Shown here: positions 27,176-35,916 of the stretch, in pieces
How the letters are laid out: the number at the start of each line of letters is the position of its first letter
Position numbering within the stretch: position 1 is the first letter of the stretch
From: Chitinophagaceae bacterium
GTDB lineage: Bacteria; Bacteroidota; Bacteroidia; Chitinophagales; Chitinophagaceae
Assembly (NCBI GenBank): GCA_016710935.1
Contig: JADJTY010000001.1
Span: forward strand, 310,001-374,000
DNA length: 64,000 bases
Direction: 5' to 3'
Translations under genes and position numbers: made by a program
Notes under the pieces: generated by a model
The model's input: only the letters and a program-made list of their open reading frames with translations
The model's database searches: none
Told to the model about the DNA's origin: nothing

Positions 27176-27832
27176 ATGTACAAATTACTAAAGCGCATTA
27201 TTGATATACTCATTGCAATCATTGCACTGATACTGTTATCTCCTATACTTATTCCTTCTATCATCATTTTGCTTTTTACCGGAGAGCACAAAGTGTTCTA
27301 TTTTCAAAAAAGGCTTGGCTATAAAAATCGCTTTTTCAATATTTGCAAATTTGCTACCATGCTTCAGAACAGCCCGAATATGGGCACCGGCGCAATTACC
27401 TTACGTAACGATCCACGGGTTACTAAATTTGGTAAAATACTACGTATTACAAAAGTGAATGAACTGCCGCAGATCATCAATATATTCAAGGGTGATATGA
27501 GTATTGTGGGCCCAAGGCCATTAATGGAAGTAAGTTTTAAGCAATATCCGGAAGCAGTACAACAAAAAATTTACAATTGTAAACCCGGCATGACAGGCAT
27601 CGGATCGCTAATTTTCAGGGACGAAGAGAAAATTGTTTCAGATGCACCTGATCCAAAAGTTATGTACAAAAACATATACCTGTATAAAGGCGAACTGGAA
27701 TTATGGTACCAGGGAAAAGCATCCTTATATATCGATTTTATGATCATCTTTCTTACCGCCTGGTCCATTCTGTTTCCCCAAAACAAATTAACCGGGAAGA
27801 TCTTTAATGATTTACCTGAACGCCCGTTTTAA
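27176..27832 (+). CDS. Initiating sugar-phosphate transferase (PglC/WcaJ family)
   Basis: A 218-residue monotopic phosphoglycosyltransferase. One N-terminal hydrophobic helix (DILIAIIALILLSPILIPSI) precedes the catalytic domain with RNDPRVTKFGKILRITKVNE and INIFKGDMSIVGPRPL. The family moves a sugar-1-phosphate onto undecaprenyl phosphate and so starts glycan assembly. The short single-helix form resembles PglC, which uses bacillosamine. It is probably the initiator for the glycans of this window, as no other is seen. Confidence 0.88.
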   Translation: MYKLLKRIIDILIAIIALILLSPILIPSIIILLFTGEHKVFYFQKRLGYKNRFFNICKFATMLQNSPNMGTGAITLRNDPRVTKFGKILRITKVNELPQIINIFKGDMSIVGPRPLMEVSFKQYPEAVQQKIYNCKPGMTGIGSLIFRDEEKIVSDAPDPKVMYKNIYLYKGELELWYQGKASLYIDFMIIFLTAWSILFPQNKLTGKIFNDLPERPF

Positions 27833-27921
27833 GCTATTATACTACCTTTATTAAGCATTTTTAGCCTGATATTAAACAATTTCGGTCGCGGTTTGTAGTA
27901 TGCATAAATAAATCAGTAAGC

Positions 27922-28776
27922 ATGAATTCTTTCACTATCAAAGATCTTGAAAATTTATCGGGCATTAAAGCGCATACCATACGTATATGGGAGCAGCGGT
28001 ATTCCTTTCTTAAACCAAACCGTACCGGCACCAATATCAGGGTTTACAGTAACGACGAACTTAAGACCTTATTGAACGTTGCATTGCTTAACAAGTATGG
28101 TTTCAAAATTTCGCGTATTGATAAAATGAATGAGAGTGAAATCAATGATAAGATACTCTCTTTAAATCAACAGGAAGCGCTGCAGGAAAGGATTGTGAAT
28201 ATGCTTATCAAACACATGATCGAACTCGACATCGAAGCCTTTGAAGAGCTGTTGAACGATTTTATTGCAACCAAAGGAATTGAAAAGACAATACCTCAAA
28301 TTATATTTCCTTTCCTCGAGAAAATAGGAATACTCTGGCTTACCAATCACATTAACCCCGGACAGGAGCACCTGGTGACTACGCTCATTCGGCAAAAACT
28401 GATTGTAGGTATTGATCATGTCAGAAGTACAGTTAAAATAGATAAATCGGTTTTATTGTTTTTGCCCGAAACTGAATATCATGAGCTGAGCTTGCTTTTT
28501 ATGAATTACATGTTTAAAAGCAAAGGTGTGAGCACCATCTACCTGGGCTGCAGCATTCCTTTAAGAGATGTGGAGTACCTGGTAAAATTAAAAAAGCCCG
28601 ATTACATATATACCCATCTAACCAGTGTAGGCCCCCGGTTTAATTTTGAAAGGTTTATTGATAATTTAAGCAAATCATTCCCCAAAACTCCGGTAATTAT
28701 ATCCGGTTATCTTACCAATACGTACGAAAAGAAGGTTCTACCCCCATCAACTTCAAAAAATCCTATGCCGAAGTGA
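27922..28776 (+). CDS. MerR-family B12-binding regulator, CarH/LitR-like, with frameshifted C-terminus
   Basis: Residues 1-70 are a MerR winged helix (FTIKDLENLSGIKAHTIRIW). Residues 85-170 fit the four-helix cap with W139-x9-E149-H150, the motif that shields adenosylcobalamin in CarH. A Rossmann-like part follows with E185-x-H187, the likely lower cobalt ligand. After KKVLPP the frame runs into STSKNPMPK and stops, whereas one extra C in the run at 28741-28745 would read on through SYAEVMEFLAGF to a stop at 28797-28799, a more natural ending. It precedes an ECF sigma gene and the carotenoid genes, which such regulators repress in the dark. Confidence 0.85.
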   Translation: MNSFTIKDLENLSGIKAHTIRIWEQRYSFLKPNRTGTNIRVYSNDELKTLLNVALLNKYGFKISRIDKMNESEINDKILSLNQQEALQERIVNMLIKHMIELDIEAFEELLNDFIATKGIEKTIPQIIFPFLEKIGILWLTNHINPGQEHLVTTLIRQKLIVGIDHVRSTVKIDKSVLLFLPETEYHELSLLFMNYMFKSKGVSTIYLGCSIPLRDVEYLVKLKKPDYIYTHLTSVGPRFNFERFIDNLSKSFPKTPVIISGYLTNTYEKKVLPPSTSKNPMPK

Positions 28777-28884
28777 TGGAGTTTCTGGCTGGTTTTTAAA
28801 TTATGCTAACATCCCTTTTTGTTGACTTTGTAATAGCCTGATTTACAGAATGTTTAATTTTTTATAAAAATAATTAAACAAAAA

Positions 28885-28917
28885 TTGATGTTTTATCAAA
28901 TGTTTTGTTTACCTTTG
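28885..28917 (+). promoter_or_regulatory. Bacteroidota promoter for the ECF sigma gene
   Basis: TTG at 28885-28887 and TACCTTTG at 28910-28917 lie 22 bases apart; the ATG follows 25 bases later. The surrounding DNA is very AT-rich with the partial symmetry ATGTTTTATCAAATG, a possible binding site for the MerR protein encoded upstream. Confidence 0.65.
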
Positions 28918-28942
28918 TGTTGTAATACTTAAACAAAACAAT

Positions 28943-29443
28943 ATGTCAACAGTAGAATTTAACCAATCGCTTATCGGAAACACAGAATATTTGAAGCCAT
29001 TTGCCATGACCCTTACTCGTGACATGGAATCGGCCAAAGACCTGATACAGGAAACCTTATACAGGGCACTGGCAAACAGGGATAAATACAATGCAGGTAC
29101 CAATATCAAGGCCTGGATGTATACCATCATGCGTAATATCTTCATCAACAACTACAGGCGTAGTGCCAAACAAAATACCATTTTTGATAATACGCCCAAC
29201 GATTTTTTACTGGATTACAACCAGGTTACAACTGCTAATGCAGCGGAAACAACGCTTACATTAAAAGAGATCAAAGAAGCGGTAAATCAATTACCCGAGA
29301 TATTCAAAAATCCGTTTGAATTATATTTTGAAGGATATAAATACCACGAAATCTCTCACATACTGAACGAACCCCTGGGTACTATAAAAAGCAGGATACA
29401 CTTTGCACGTAAATTACTAAAGGAGCAATTAGCCAGGTTTTGA
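28943..29443 (+). CDS. ECF-type RNA polymerase sigma factor
   Basis: A 166-residue group 4 sigma factor. Region 2 spans ESAKDLIQETLYRALANR to AWMYTIMRNIFINNYRR, recognising the -10 element; region 4 includes YHEISHILNEPLGTIKSRIH, a helix-turn-helix for the -35 element. No anti-sigma gene is adjacent. It sits between the CarH-like gene and crtI, an arrangement seen for light-induced carotenoid genes in other bacteria, so it may transmit the light/B12 signal to the crt promoters. That role is inference. Confidence 0.88.
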   Translation: MSTVEFNQSLIGNTEYLKPFAMTLTRDMESAKDLIQETLYRALANRDKYNAGTNIKAWMYTIMRNIFINNYRRSAKQNTIFDNTPNDFLLDYNQVTTANAAETTLTLKEIKEAVNQLPEIFKNPFELYFEGYKYHEISHILNEPLGTIKSRIHFARKLLKEQLARF

Positions 29444-29504
29444 TTTTTTAAATAATACCCACCAACACGGGTTTCTATTACGTCCAATACCTTATTTTCG
29501 TACA

Positions 29505-30980
29505 TTGAAAAAAACAGTAATTATAGGAAGTGGCTTTGCAGGTTTATCAGCTGCCGCATTTATGGCCAAAGCAGGCTGGGATGTAACCGTACTCGAAAAA
29601 CAAAGTACGCCCGGTGGCAGGGCCAGGCAATTGAAAGCTGATGGTTTTACATTTGACATGGGGCCAAGCTGGTACTGGATGCCTGATGTATTTGAACGTT
29701 ATTTTGGATGTTTTGGCAAAAAGGTATCAGATTATTATGAGCTGGAGAGACTGGACCCGTCATACCGTGTTTACTGGCACAAAGGCCACTCTGAAATACC
29801 GGCCAATTACGAAGAATTAAAAAAGTTATTTGAAAGTATAGAGCCTGGCAGCGGTAAAAAGCTGGATAGTTTTCTGGAAGAAGCGGCTTATAAGTATGAT
29901 GTCGGAATTAACAAACTGGTGTATAAGCCAGGCCAGTCGCTTACCGAATTTTTAGATTGGGATACTATAAAAGGTGTTTTTAAGCTGGATGTATTTACCT
30001 CCATGGACAAACATATTGGTAAGTTTTTCAAGCATCCGAAGCTGAGGCAGTTGATGGAATTCCCGGTCTTGTTTTTAGGAGCATTGCCAAAAGACACCCC
30101 GGCCTTATACAGCCTCATGAATTATGCCGACATCAAGCTGGGTACCTGGTATCCCAAAAAAGGCATGTATTCGGTAGTAGAAGGCATGTATAAATTGGCA
30201 ATTGAACTGGGGGTAAAATTTGAGTTTGACAGTAATGTTACCGCAATTAAAGTTGATAATGGTATCGCAAATAAAGTTGAGGTAGAAGGAGGTAAGGCAT
30301 ATGATGCAGATGTGGTAATTGGCGGGGCAGATTATCATTTTGTGGAGACAAAACTTTTGCCGGAGAACTACCGTACCTATAGTGACAAGTATTGGGATAA
30401 GCGCCTGATGGCGCCCAGCTGCTTATTGTATTATGTGGGTCTTGATAAGAAAATACAGGGTGTACCGCACCATTCTTTGTTCTTTGATGCAGATTTTGAA
30501 GTGCATGGCCAGGAGATCTATACAACACAGAAATGGCCAACAGATCCGTTGTTTTATGTCTCGATATCTTCCGTTACAGATGATACAGTTGCGCCCGCAG
30601 GTTGCGATAACCTGGTATTTCTTATTCCTGTTGCAGCAGGACTGGATGCAGATACAGAAGAATTAAGAGAAAAGTATTTTCAGAAAATAGTAGATCGCTT
30701 TGAAAAAAAGACAGGCCAGCAAATAAGTAATAATATCATGTATAAAAAAAGCTACTCCATAAGCAACTTTGTAACAGATTATAATTCGTTTAAAGGAAAT
30801 GCTTATGGATTGGCAAATACATTAATGCAGACGGCAATTTTCAGACCTTCCTGCAGGAGTATTAAAATAAAAAACTTATTTTACACCGGTCAATTAACAG
30901 TTCCGGGGCCGGGAGTGCCACCAAGCCTGATAAGTGGCGAAGTGGTTGCCAATGAAATTATTAAACATTTTGGCAAATAA
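29505..30980 (+). CDS. crtI: Phytoene desaturase
   Basis: A 491-residue FAD enzyme starting at TTG; the dinucleotide-binding motif VIIGSGFAGLSAAAFMAKAG follows at once, leaving no room for a later start. GGRARQLKADGFTFDMGPSW and the C-terminal NLFYTGQLTVPGPGVPPSL are the CrtI signature. It converts phytoene to lycopene by four desaturations at the membrane surface. crtB follows after 45 bases and the whole group to crtY runs in the same direction. Confidence 0.92.
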   Translation: MKKTVIIGSGFAGLSAAAFMAKAGWDVTVLEKQSTPGGRARQLKADGFTFDMGPSWYWMPDVFERYFGCFGKKVSDYYELERLDPSYRVYWHKGHSEIPANYEELKKLFESIEPGSGKKLDSFLEEAAYKYDVGINKLVYKPGQSLTEFLDWDTIKGVFKLDVFTSMDKHIGKFFKHPKLRQLMEFPVLFLGALPKDTPALYSLMNYADIKLGTWYPKKGMYSVVEGMYKLAIELGVKFEFDSNVTAIKVDNGIANKVEVEGGKAYDADVVIGGADYHFVETKLLPENYRTYSDKYWDKRLMAPSCLLYYVGLDKKIQGVPHHSLFFDADFEVHGQEIYTTQKWPTDPLFYVSISSVTDDTVAPAGCDNLVFLIPVAAGLDADTEELREKYFQKIVDRFEKKTGQQISNNIMYKKSYSISNFVTDYNSFKGNAYGLANTLMQTAIFRPSCRSIKIKNLFYTGQLTVPGPGVPPSLISGEVVANEIIKHFGK

Positions 30981-31025
30981 CGGGAAAGGGTATTATTTTT
31001 AAGAACAAAAAACAAGTAAAAGGAA

Positions 31026-31862
31026 ATGATTAAGCTTTTCCATGATGTGAGTCAACAGTGTAGTAAGTCAGTAACTGAAAAGTACAGCACTTCTTTTAGT
31101 AGTGCCATTAAGTTGCTGCATGCCGACCTTCGTACGCCCATTTACAATATTTATGGCTTTGTTCGCTTTGCGGATGAGATTGTAGACACTTTTCATCAAT
31201 ACCGAAAAGAAGAATTGCTGACAGAGTTTAAAAAAGATACCTACGCCGCCATTGAAAGAGGTATCAGCCTGAACCCGATACTGCACAGTTTCCAGATAAC
31301 TGTACGGGATTATAATATTTCCCACGATCTGATAGAGGCATTTTTCAGCAGTATGGAAATGGACCTCAGCAAAACTGAATACAACAGCAACGGTTACAAA
31401 GAATACATTTATGGTAGTGCCGAAGTGGTTGGCCTGATGTGTCTCTTTGTTTTTTGTGAGGGGGATAAAAATATGTACACCGATCTGAAACCATCGGCCC
31501 AGGCGCTTGGTGCAGCTTTTCAAAAGGTTAATTTTTTGCGTGATGTAAAAGCCGATTATCAGCAACTGAACAGGTCTTATTTCCCCGAAGTTGATTTTAC
31601 AAATTTTACTCCACGCATGAAGCAGGAAATTGAAGCGGATATAGCTATAGATTTTGAAAATGCTTATGAAGGTATTTTGAATTTACCTGCCAAAGCCAGG
31701 TTTGGGGTTTATGTGGCTTACAAATATTATTTATCGCTTTTCAAAAAAATAAAACGTACCGCACCTGCCCATATGCTGGAACAGCGTATCCGTATACCCA
31801 ATTATGGCAAAGCATATATTGTTGCCAAGGCAGGTTTAAGAAGCCAGTTCAATTTATATTAA
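31026..31862 (+). CDS. crtB: Phytoene synthase
   Basis: A 278-residue squalene/phytoene synthase. The two aspartate-rich motifs are visible: VRFADEIVDTF and VNFLRDVKADYQQLNRSYFP, which bind the Mg-diphosphates of two geranylgeranyl diphosphates. A crtE gene for that substrate is not in the window. It starts 45 bases after crtI and ends 12 before idi, indicating one transcript. Confidence 0.92.
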   Translation: MIKLFHDVSQQCSKSVTEKYSTSFSSAIKLLHADLRTPIYNIYGFVRFADEIVDTFHQYRKEELLTEFKKDTYAAIERGISLNPILHSFQITVRDYNISHDLIEAFFSSMEMDLSKTEYNSNGYKEYIYGSAEVVGLMCLFVFCEGDKNMYTDLKPSAQALGAAFQKVNFLRDVKADYQQLNRSYFPEVDFTNFTPRMKQEIEADIAIDFENAYEGILNLPAKARFGVYVAYKYYLSLFKKIKRTAPAHMLEQRIRIPNYGKAYIVAKAGLRSQFNLY

Positions 31863-31874
31863 TCAAAAGCACTG

Positions 31875-32393
31875 ATGGAAGTTATTTTGGTAGATGAGCA
31901 TGATGTGCAGACCGGCACTATGGAAAAGATGGAAGTGCATCAAAAAGCCCTGCTGCACAGGGCTTTCAGCATTTTTATCTTTAATGAAAAGGGCGAAATG
32001 CTGCTGCACAGAAGAGCAGAAAAAAAGTACCATAGCGGCGGCCTGTGGACCAACGCCTGCTGCAGCCATCCCAAACCCGGCGAAGAAACGCTGATGGCGG
32101 CAGCAATACGCCTGCAGGAAGAAATGGGCTTTAATACAGCACTTACCAAGGCATTTGATTTTGTTTATAAAGCACCTTTTGATAATGGTTTAACGGAACA
32201 TGAATTTGATCATGTTTTTATCGGTAACTACGATGGAGATATTGTACCCAATGCAGATGAAGTAAGCGATTACTGCTTTAAAACGGTTGAAGAAATAAAA
32301 AATTCAATTCAATCCCATCCTCAAAAATATACCGAGTGGTTTAAAATTGCTTTTCCAAAAATGGAAGCGTATCTTGAAACTGCACCCAATTGA
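31875..32393 (+). CDS. idi: Isopentenyl-diphosphate delta-isomerase, type 1
   Basis: A 172-residue Nudix-fold enzyme. LWTNACCSHPKPGE supplies the catalytic cysteine and metal-binding histidine, and AAAIRLQEEMGF is the Nudix helix with the catalytic glutamate nearby in TEHEFDHVF. It balances IPP and DMAPP for isoprenoid synthesis. Its place inside the crt operon ties precursor supply to pigment formation. Confidence 0.93.
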   Translation: MEVILVDEHDVQTGTMEKMEVHQKALLHRAFSIFIFNEKGEMLLHRRAEKKYHSGGLWTNACCSHPKPGEETLMAAAIRLQEEMGFNTALTKAFDFVYKAPFDNGLTEHEFDHVFIGNYDGDIVPNADEVSDYCFKTVEEIKNSIQSHPQKYTEWFKIAFPKMEAYLETAPN

Positions 32394-32417
32394 TTTGTTC
32401 AGTAGAAAAAATTACTC

Positions 32418-33110
32418 TTGTTAAACAGGTTTACAAAAATTGAAATTGCTACAGCCATTGCTGTTTTTTTTCACAGTATCGGGCTGGTTGGCTTATTGTT
32501 TTTTGACAAAGGTTTTTTTCTTGCCGCAACGCCCATTAACCTCCTGCTTTCTTTTGCCTTGCTGCTATGGACACAAACTGAAAAGAATGTCTTCTTTTTT
32601 ATTTTTTTACTGATCTGTTTTGGTGTTGGTATTTCAGTGGAGATCATCGGTACCAATACCGGAATACTTTTTGGTGAGTATACCTACGGAAATGTGCTGG
32701 GGTTTAAAATAAAGAACGTGCCCGTATTGATTGGCATAAACTGGTTTATCATCATATACTGCAGCGGTATAAGCATAAATACGCTCTTAATGAAAGCCAT
32801 CAACCGTGTTGCTGCCGATACCGGTAAAACACCCATGGCCTTAAAAGCACTGTCCGTTATAGTGGATGGTGCAACCCTGGCCGTTTTTTTCGACTGGCTG
32901 ATGGAACCGGTGGCAGTAAAACTGGGTTACTGGACCTGGAATGGCGACGGATCAATACCGATGTTTAATTATATATGCTGGTTTATTGTAAGTTTATTAC
33001 TCTTAACGGTATTTCATTTTGCAAAATTCAATAAACAAAACAAATTCGCTGTAAATTTGTTACTCGTTCAACTGATGTTTTTTTTATTGTTAAGAACTTT
33101 TTTGAAATAG
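32418..33110 (+). CDS. CruF-like carotenoid hydratase (carotenoid biosynthesis protein family)
   Basis: A 230-residue membrane protein with about seven hydrophobic segments and apparent TTG start 24 bases after idi. GTNTGILFGEYTYGNVLG and FDWLMEPVAVKLGYWTWNG are the characteristic stretches of the CruF / bisanhydrobacterioruberin hydratase family, which adds water across the end of the psi-end group. With a monocyclase downstream it should act on gamma-carotene to give a 1'-hydroxy end. Family assignment is firm, exact substrate inferred. Confidence 0.8.
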   Translation: MLNRFTKIEIATAIAVFFHSIGLVGLLFFDKGFFLAATPINLLLSFALLLWTQTEKNVFFFIFLLICFGVGISVEIIGTNTGILFGEYTYGNVLGFKIKNVPVLIGINWFIIIYCSGISINTLLMKAINRVAADTGKTPMALKALSVIVDGATLAVFFDWLMEPVAVKLGYWTWNGDGSIPMFNYICWFIVSLLLLTVFHFAKFNKQNKFAVNLLLVQLMFFLLLRTFLK

Positions 33111-33156
33111 AACTTTTCCAAAACTTTGGCAACGTTTTAAATAATTTATAAAGCTA

Positions 33157-33660
33157 ATGAGCTGGATCATATTAATAGCGATCACCTTAGGAACTTTCGT
33201 TTTGATGGAAGGCCTTACCTGGTGTATTCACCGGTATATCATGCATGGATTTTTGTGGACTCTGCATAAAGATCATCATCAAAAAGAACCGGGTATTTTT
33301 GAAAAAAATGATGCGTTCTTTCTGATGTTTGCAATACCCAGCTGGCTATTTATCATGTTGGGTGTAATGAATCAGGCCTGGTGGTCAATTGCAATTGGCA
33401 CCGGACTTACCTTATACGGCATCGCTTACTTTCTGGTACACGATGTTATCATTCATCAGCGGCTTAAATGGTTCACCAGGAGTAATAACAGTTATGTACG
33501 CACTATTCGTTGGGCACACAAAATGCACCACAAACACCTGGATAAAGACCATGGTGAAAGCTTTGGCTTTTTGTGGGTGGCAAAAAAATACTGGGATAAG
33601 GTAAAAGCCGATAAAAAACGAAATGAAAAAGCAGAAGTAGCTGAAACTGTTTCAGCTTAA
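33157..33660 (+). CDS. crtZ: Beta-carotene 3-hydroxylase
   Basis: A 167-residue member of the fatty-acid hydroxylase superfamily with the four histidine boxes HRYIMH, HKDHH, HDVIIH and HKMHHKH that hold a di-iron centre, set among four hydrophobic stretches. It hydroxylates the C3 of beta-ionone rings. It lies 46 bases after the cruF-like gene and 99 before the cyclase. The C-terminus is a charged tail (DKKRNEKAEVAE). Confidence 0.92.
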   Translation: MSWIILIAITLGTFVLMEGLTWCIHRYIMHGFLWTLHKDHHQKEPGIFEKNDAFFLMFAIPSWLFIMLGVMNQAWWSIAIGTGLTLYGIAYFLVHDVIIHQRLKWFTRSNNSYVRTIRWAHKMHHKHLDKDHGESFGFLWVAKKYWDKVKADKKRNEKAEVAETVSA

Positions 33661-33759
33661 ATAAACTATCAGCCTGCCTGTTCCGATTATTTTGGGGAGC
33701 TTGTAGAAGGCGGGTAGTAATCAAAAGAAGGTTGCTCATAATTATACCGCTTTAGAATA

Positions 33760-34464
33760 TTGAATTCTCACTACACATATTTTCTCATACTTGCAGCTTC
33801 CCTCGCCGGCCCGCTGGCATTGAGCTTTGATAAGAAAGTAGCTTTTTATAAAAACTGGAAATATCTTTTTCCGGCCATGCTCATCCCGGCAATATTGTAT
33901 ATAGCCTGGGATATTTATTTTACACAAAATGGTATGTGGAGTTTTAATCCGGAATATATTACCGGCATCAATATGTATAACCTGCCACTGGAAGAAGTAC
34001 TATTCTTTTTTGTTGTACCCTATTGCTGTGTATTTATTTATGCCTGTATCAGGGCCTACTTTCCGCATCTTATAAATAAAAAATATGCAGACCAGATCTT
34101 AATGGTACTGGCTATTGGATTATTGATAGCAGGAGTAATGAATGCAGATAAGTATTACACCAGCTGGACATTTATCTTTAACGGCGTATTTATCCTGATC
34201 ATTTATTCAGTCCGGCAGTATTTTAAAAGCTTTGACGCACTGTCTTTTTTAATTTCCTATGCCATTTGTTTGATCCCTTTCCTGCTTGTAAATGGATTTC
34301 TTACTGCCATTCCGGTGGTGATATATAATGATGCAGAAAACCTGGGTATCAGAATTTATACCATACCTTTTGAAGATGCCTTTTATGGCATGCTGCTGGT
34401 GCTGATGAATATTGTTATCTATGAGAAAATCAAGACTCCCCGGACAAAAGTTAAGAACACCTAA
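33760..34464 (+). CDS. Lycopene cyclase, CrtYcd type
   Basis: A 234-residue membrane protein made of two related halves, each with a PxEE/PFED-type motif: NLPLEEVLFFFVVP near residue 75 and TIPFEDAFYGMLLV near 205. This heterodimer-derived fused form closes one or both lycopene ends to beta rings. The apparent start is TTG. The last four bases overlap the last four of the converging AMP-ligase gene. Whether one or two ends are cyclised cannot be seen; the CruF-like enzyme argues for monocyclic products. Confidence 0.85.
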   Translation: MNSHYTYFLILAASLAGPLALSFDKKVAFYKNWKYLFPAMLIPAILYIAWDIYFTQNGMWSFNPEYITGINMYNLPLEEVLFFFVVPYCCVFIYACIRAYFPHLINKKYADQILMVLAIGLLIAGVMNADKYYTSWTFIFNGVFILIIYSVRQYFKSFDALSFLISYAICLIPFLLVNGFLTAIPVVIYNDAENLGIRIYTIPFEDAFYGMLLVLMNIVIYEKIKTPRTKVKNT

Positions 34465-35903
34465 TGCCTTTGTAATTTCCCGCTCCCTGTCATGGGTAAC
34501 GTTTCTACAATTTTTAAACGCTGCGGTGCTTTAAATGCCGAAAGTCTTTTTTTACACCAGGTCAAAACATCTTCCACGTCAATTTTTGCCCCATCATGTA
34601 ATACAACTTCTGCTTCAATGATCTGTCCCAGTAAGGGATGTGGACTGCTGCTGATCCGGGCCTGCCTGATCTGCGGTATCGTCTCCAGTACTGCTTCTAC
34701 TTCCTCCGGAAAAACTTTTAAGCCCGAAATATTGATAACCGATTTTGAACGCCCTTCAATTTTAATTAACCCATCATCGGTTTTGGAAGCATAATCAGCA
34801 GTTAAAAAATAGCCGTTTTGTAAAACATCTTCGCTTAATGTAGGTGGTAAGAGATATGCATCAAACATCCCCGGTCCTTTAATACCTAAATTTCCAATAC
34901 TGCCATTTGGTAACGGGTTATTGTTTTCATCCAGTATTTCAACGGTGTAGCCGGGTTGTGCATAACCAACTGCTTCGGGGTGCCTGGCCGATTTTTTATA
35001 ATTTAAAATGGGCAAACCAATTTCAATAATACCATAAGCCTGGCTTACATCTAATGTAAACCTTTCTTTAAAAGCTTTGCAAACTTCCAAACCAATAGCT
35101 GCTGACGTGGAGATCACTTTTTTAAGCGAAGGCATTTGGTCCGTTCCTGTATCATTGGCCAGTAGCCTTATTTGTACCGGCGAAGCATACAAAAGCGTAC
35201 CCTTGTGCTGATTGGTAATTTCAATGATATTTTTTGCCAGGAAATCTTTGGCAACAGCAATAGCAGTTCCGAATCTTACATACAAGATAATGGATACCAT
35301 AAAGTGATAAGCCATGGGTAATACCCATATAACGGTATCCGCAGGCCCAAGTTCTAATCCATTATTGGCACCCTCTATCCTGTCTAAAACCGATTGATGA
35401 GATACAATTACGCCTTTTGATTTTCCGGTAGTGCCCGATGTGAATCTTATAAAAGCCGGCTGCTGCACAAAGGGAGCAAAAGTAACAGATTCATGAATGC
35501 CCGTAAATGCAAAACGAAATGATCCGTTCATCATGGGGATAACAGTATCAACAGCATCCAAAGGTTGGGATGCTGTTCTGTCGTCCATTACTGCATGTAG
35601 TTTTGCCTCCTGCAAAATATCATCAATCTCTGCTTTTTTTAGCTGCGGCGACATAGGCATTACTGCAGCACCTGTTCCTGCCGCTGCAAAAATGCCCATA
35701 ATAAAATGCCGGCCATTGGAAGCCATAACACCAATACCCATACCTTCTTTAATACCCAACTGTATTAACTGCAGGCGTAATTCCTCTGTTTCCCTAAAAA
35801 GTTGTTGAAAACTGATCGTGCCCAGGTCATCATAAACAGCCGGATTATCGGGCCATTTAATGGCAGCGTCTTTCAAAATTTCATAAACAGGCCATGTTTT
35901 CAT
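34461..35903 (-). CDS. AMP-dependent acyl/aminoacyl ligase (adenylation enzyme)
   Basis: A 480-residue ANL-superfamily enzyme with core motifs in order: FTSGTTGKSKGVIVSHQ (ATP phosphates), QAYGIIEIGLPI (A5), DGLIKIEGRSKSVINISGLK (hinge and A8) and the C-terminal LPMTGSGKLQRH holding the adenylation lysine. It is the last gene of a minus-strand operon with a free carrier protein, so it most likely activates an acid and loads it on that carrier. The substrate pocket cannot be decoded by eye. A plain acyl-CoA synthetase is the alternative. Confidence 0.85.
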   Translation of the reverse strand: MKTWPVYEILKDAAIKWPDNPAVYDDLGTISFQQLFRETEELRLQLIQLGIKEGMGIGVMASNGRHFIMGIFAAAGTGAAVMPMSPQLKKAEIDDILQEAKLHAVMDDRTASQPLDAVDTVIPMMNGSFRFAFTGIHESVTFAPFVQQPAFIRFTSGTTGKSKGVIVSHQSVLDRIEGANNGLELGPADTVIWVLPMAYHFMVSIILYVRFGTAIAVAKDFLAKNIIEITNQHKGTLLYASPVQIRLLANDTGTDQMPSLKKVISTSAAIGLEVCKAFKERFTLDVSQAYGIIEIGLPILNYKKSARHPEAVGYAQPGYTVEILDENNNPLPNGSIGNLGIKGPGMFDAYLLPPTLSEDVLQNGYFLTADYASKTDDGLIKIEGRSKSVINISGLKVFPEEVEAVLETIPQIRQARISSSPHPLLGQIIEAEVVLHDGAKIDVEDVLTWCKKRLSAFKAPQRLKIVETLPMTGSGKLQRH

Positions 35904-35916
35904 CCTGCGAAAATAC

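Noticed and set aside
31068..31565. A 165-codon frame on the minus strand inside crtB
   Set aside because: crtB on the + strand has clear motifs and operon context; the antisense frame has none.
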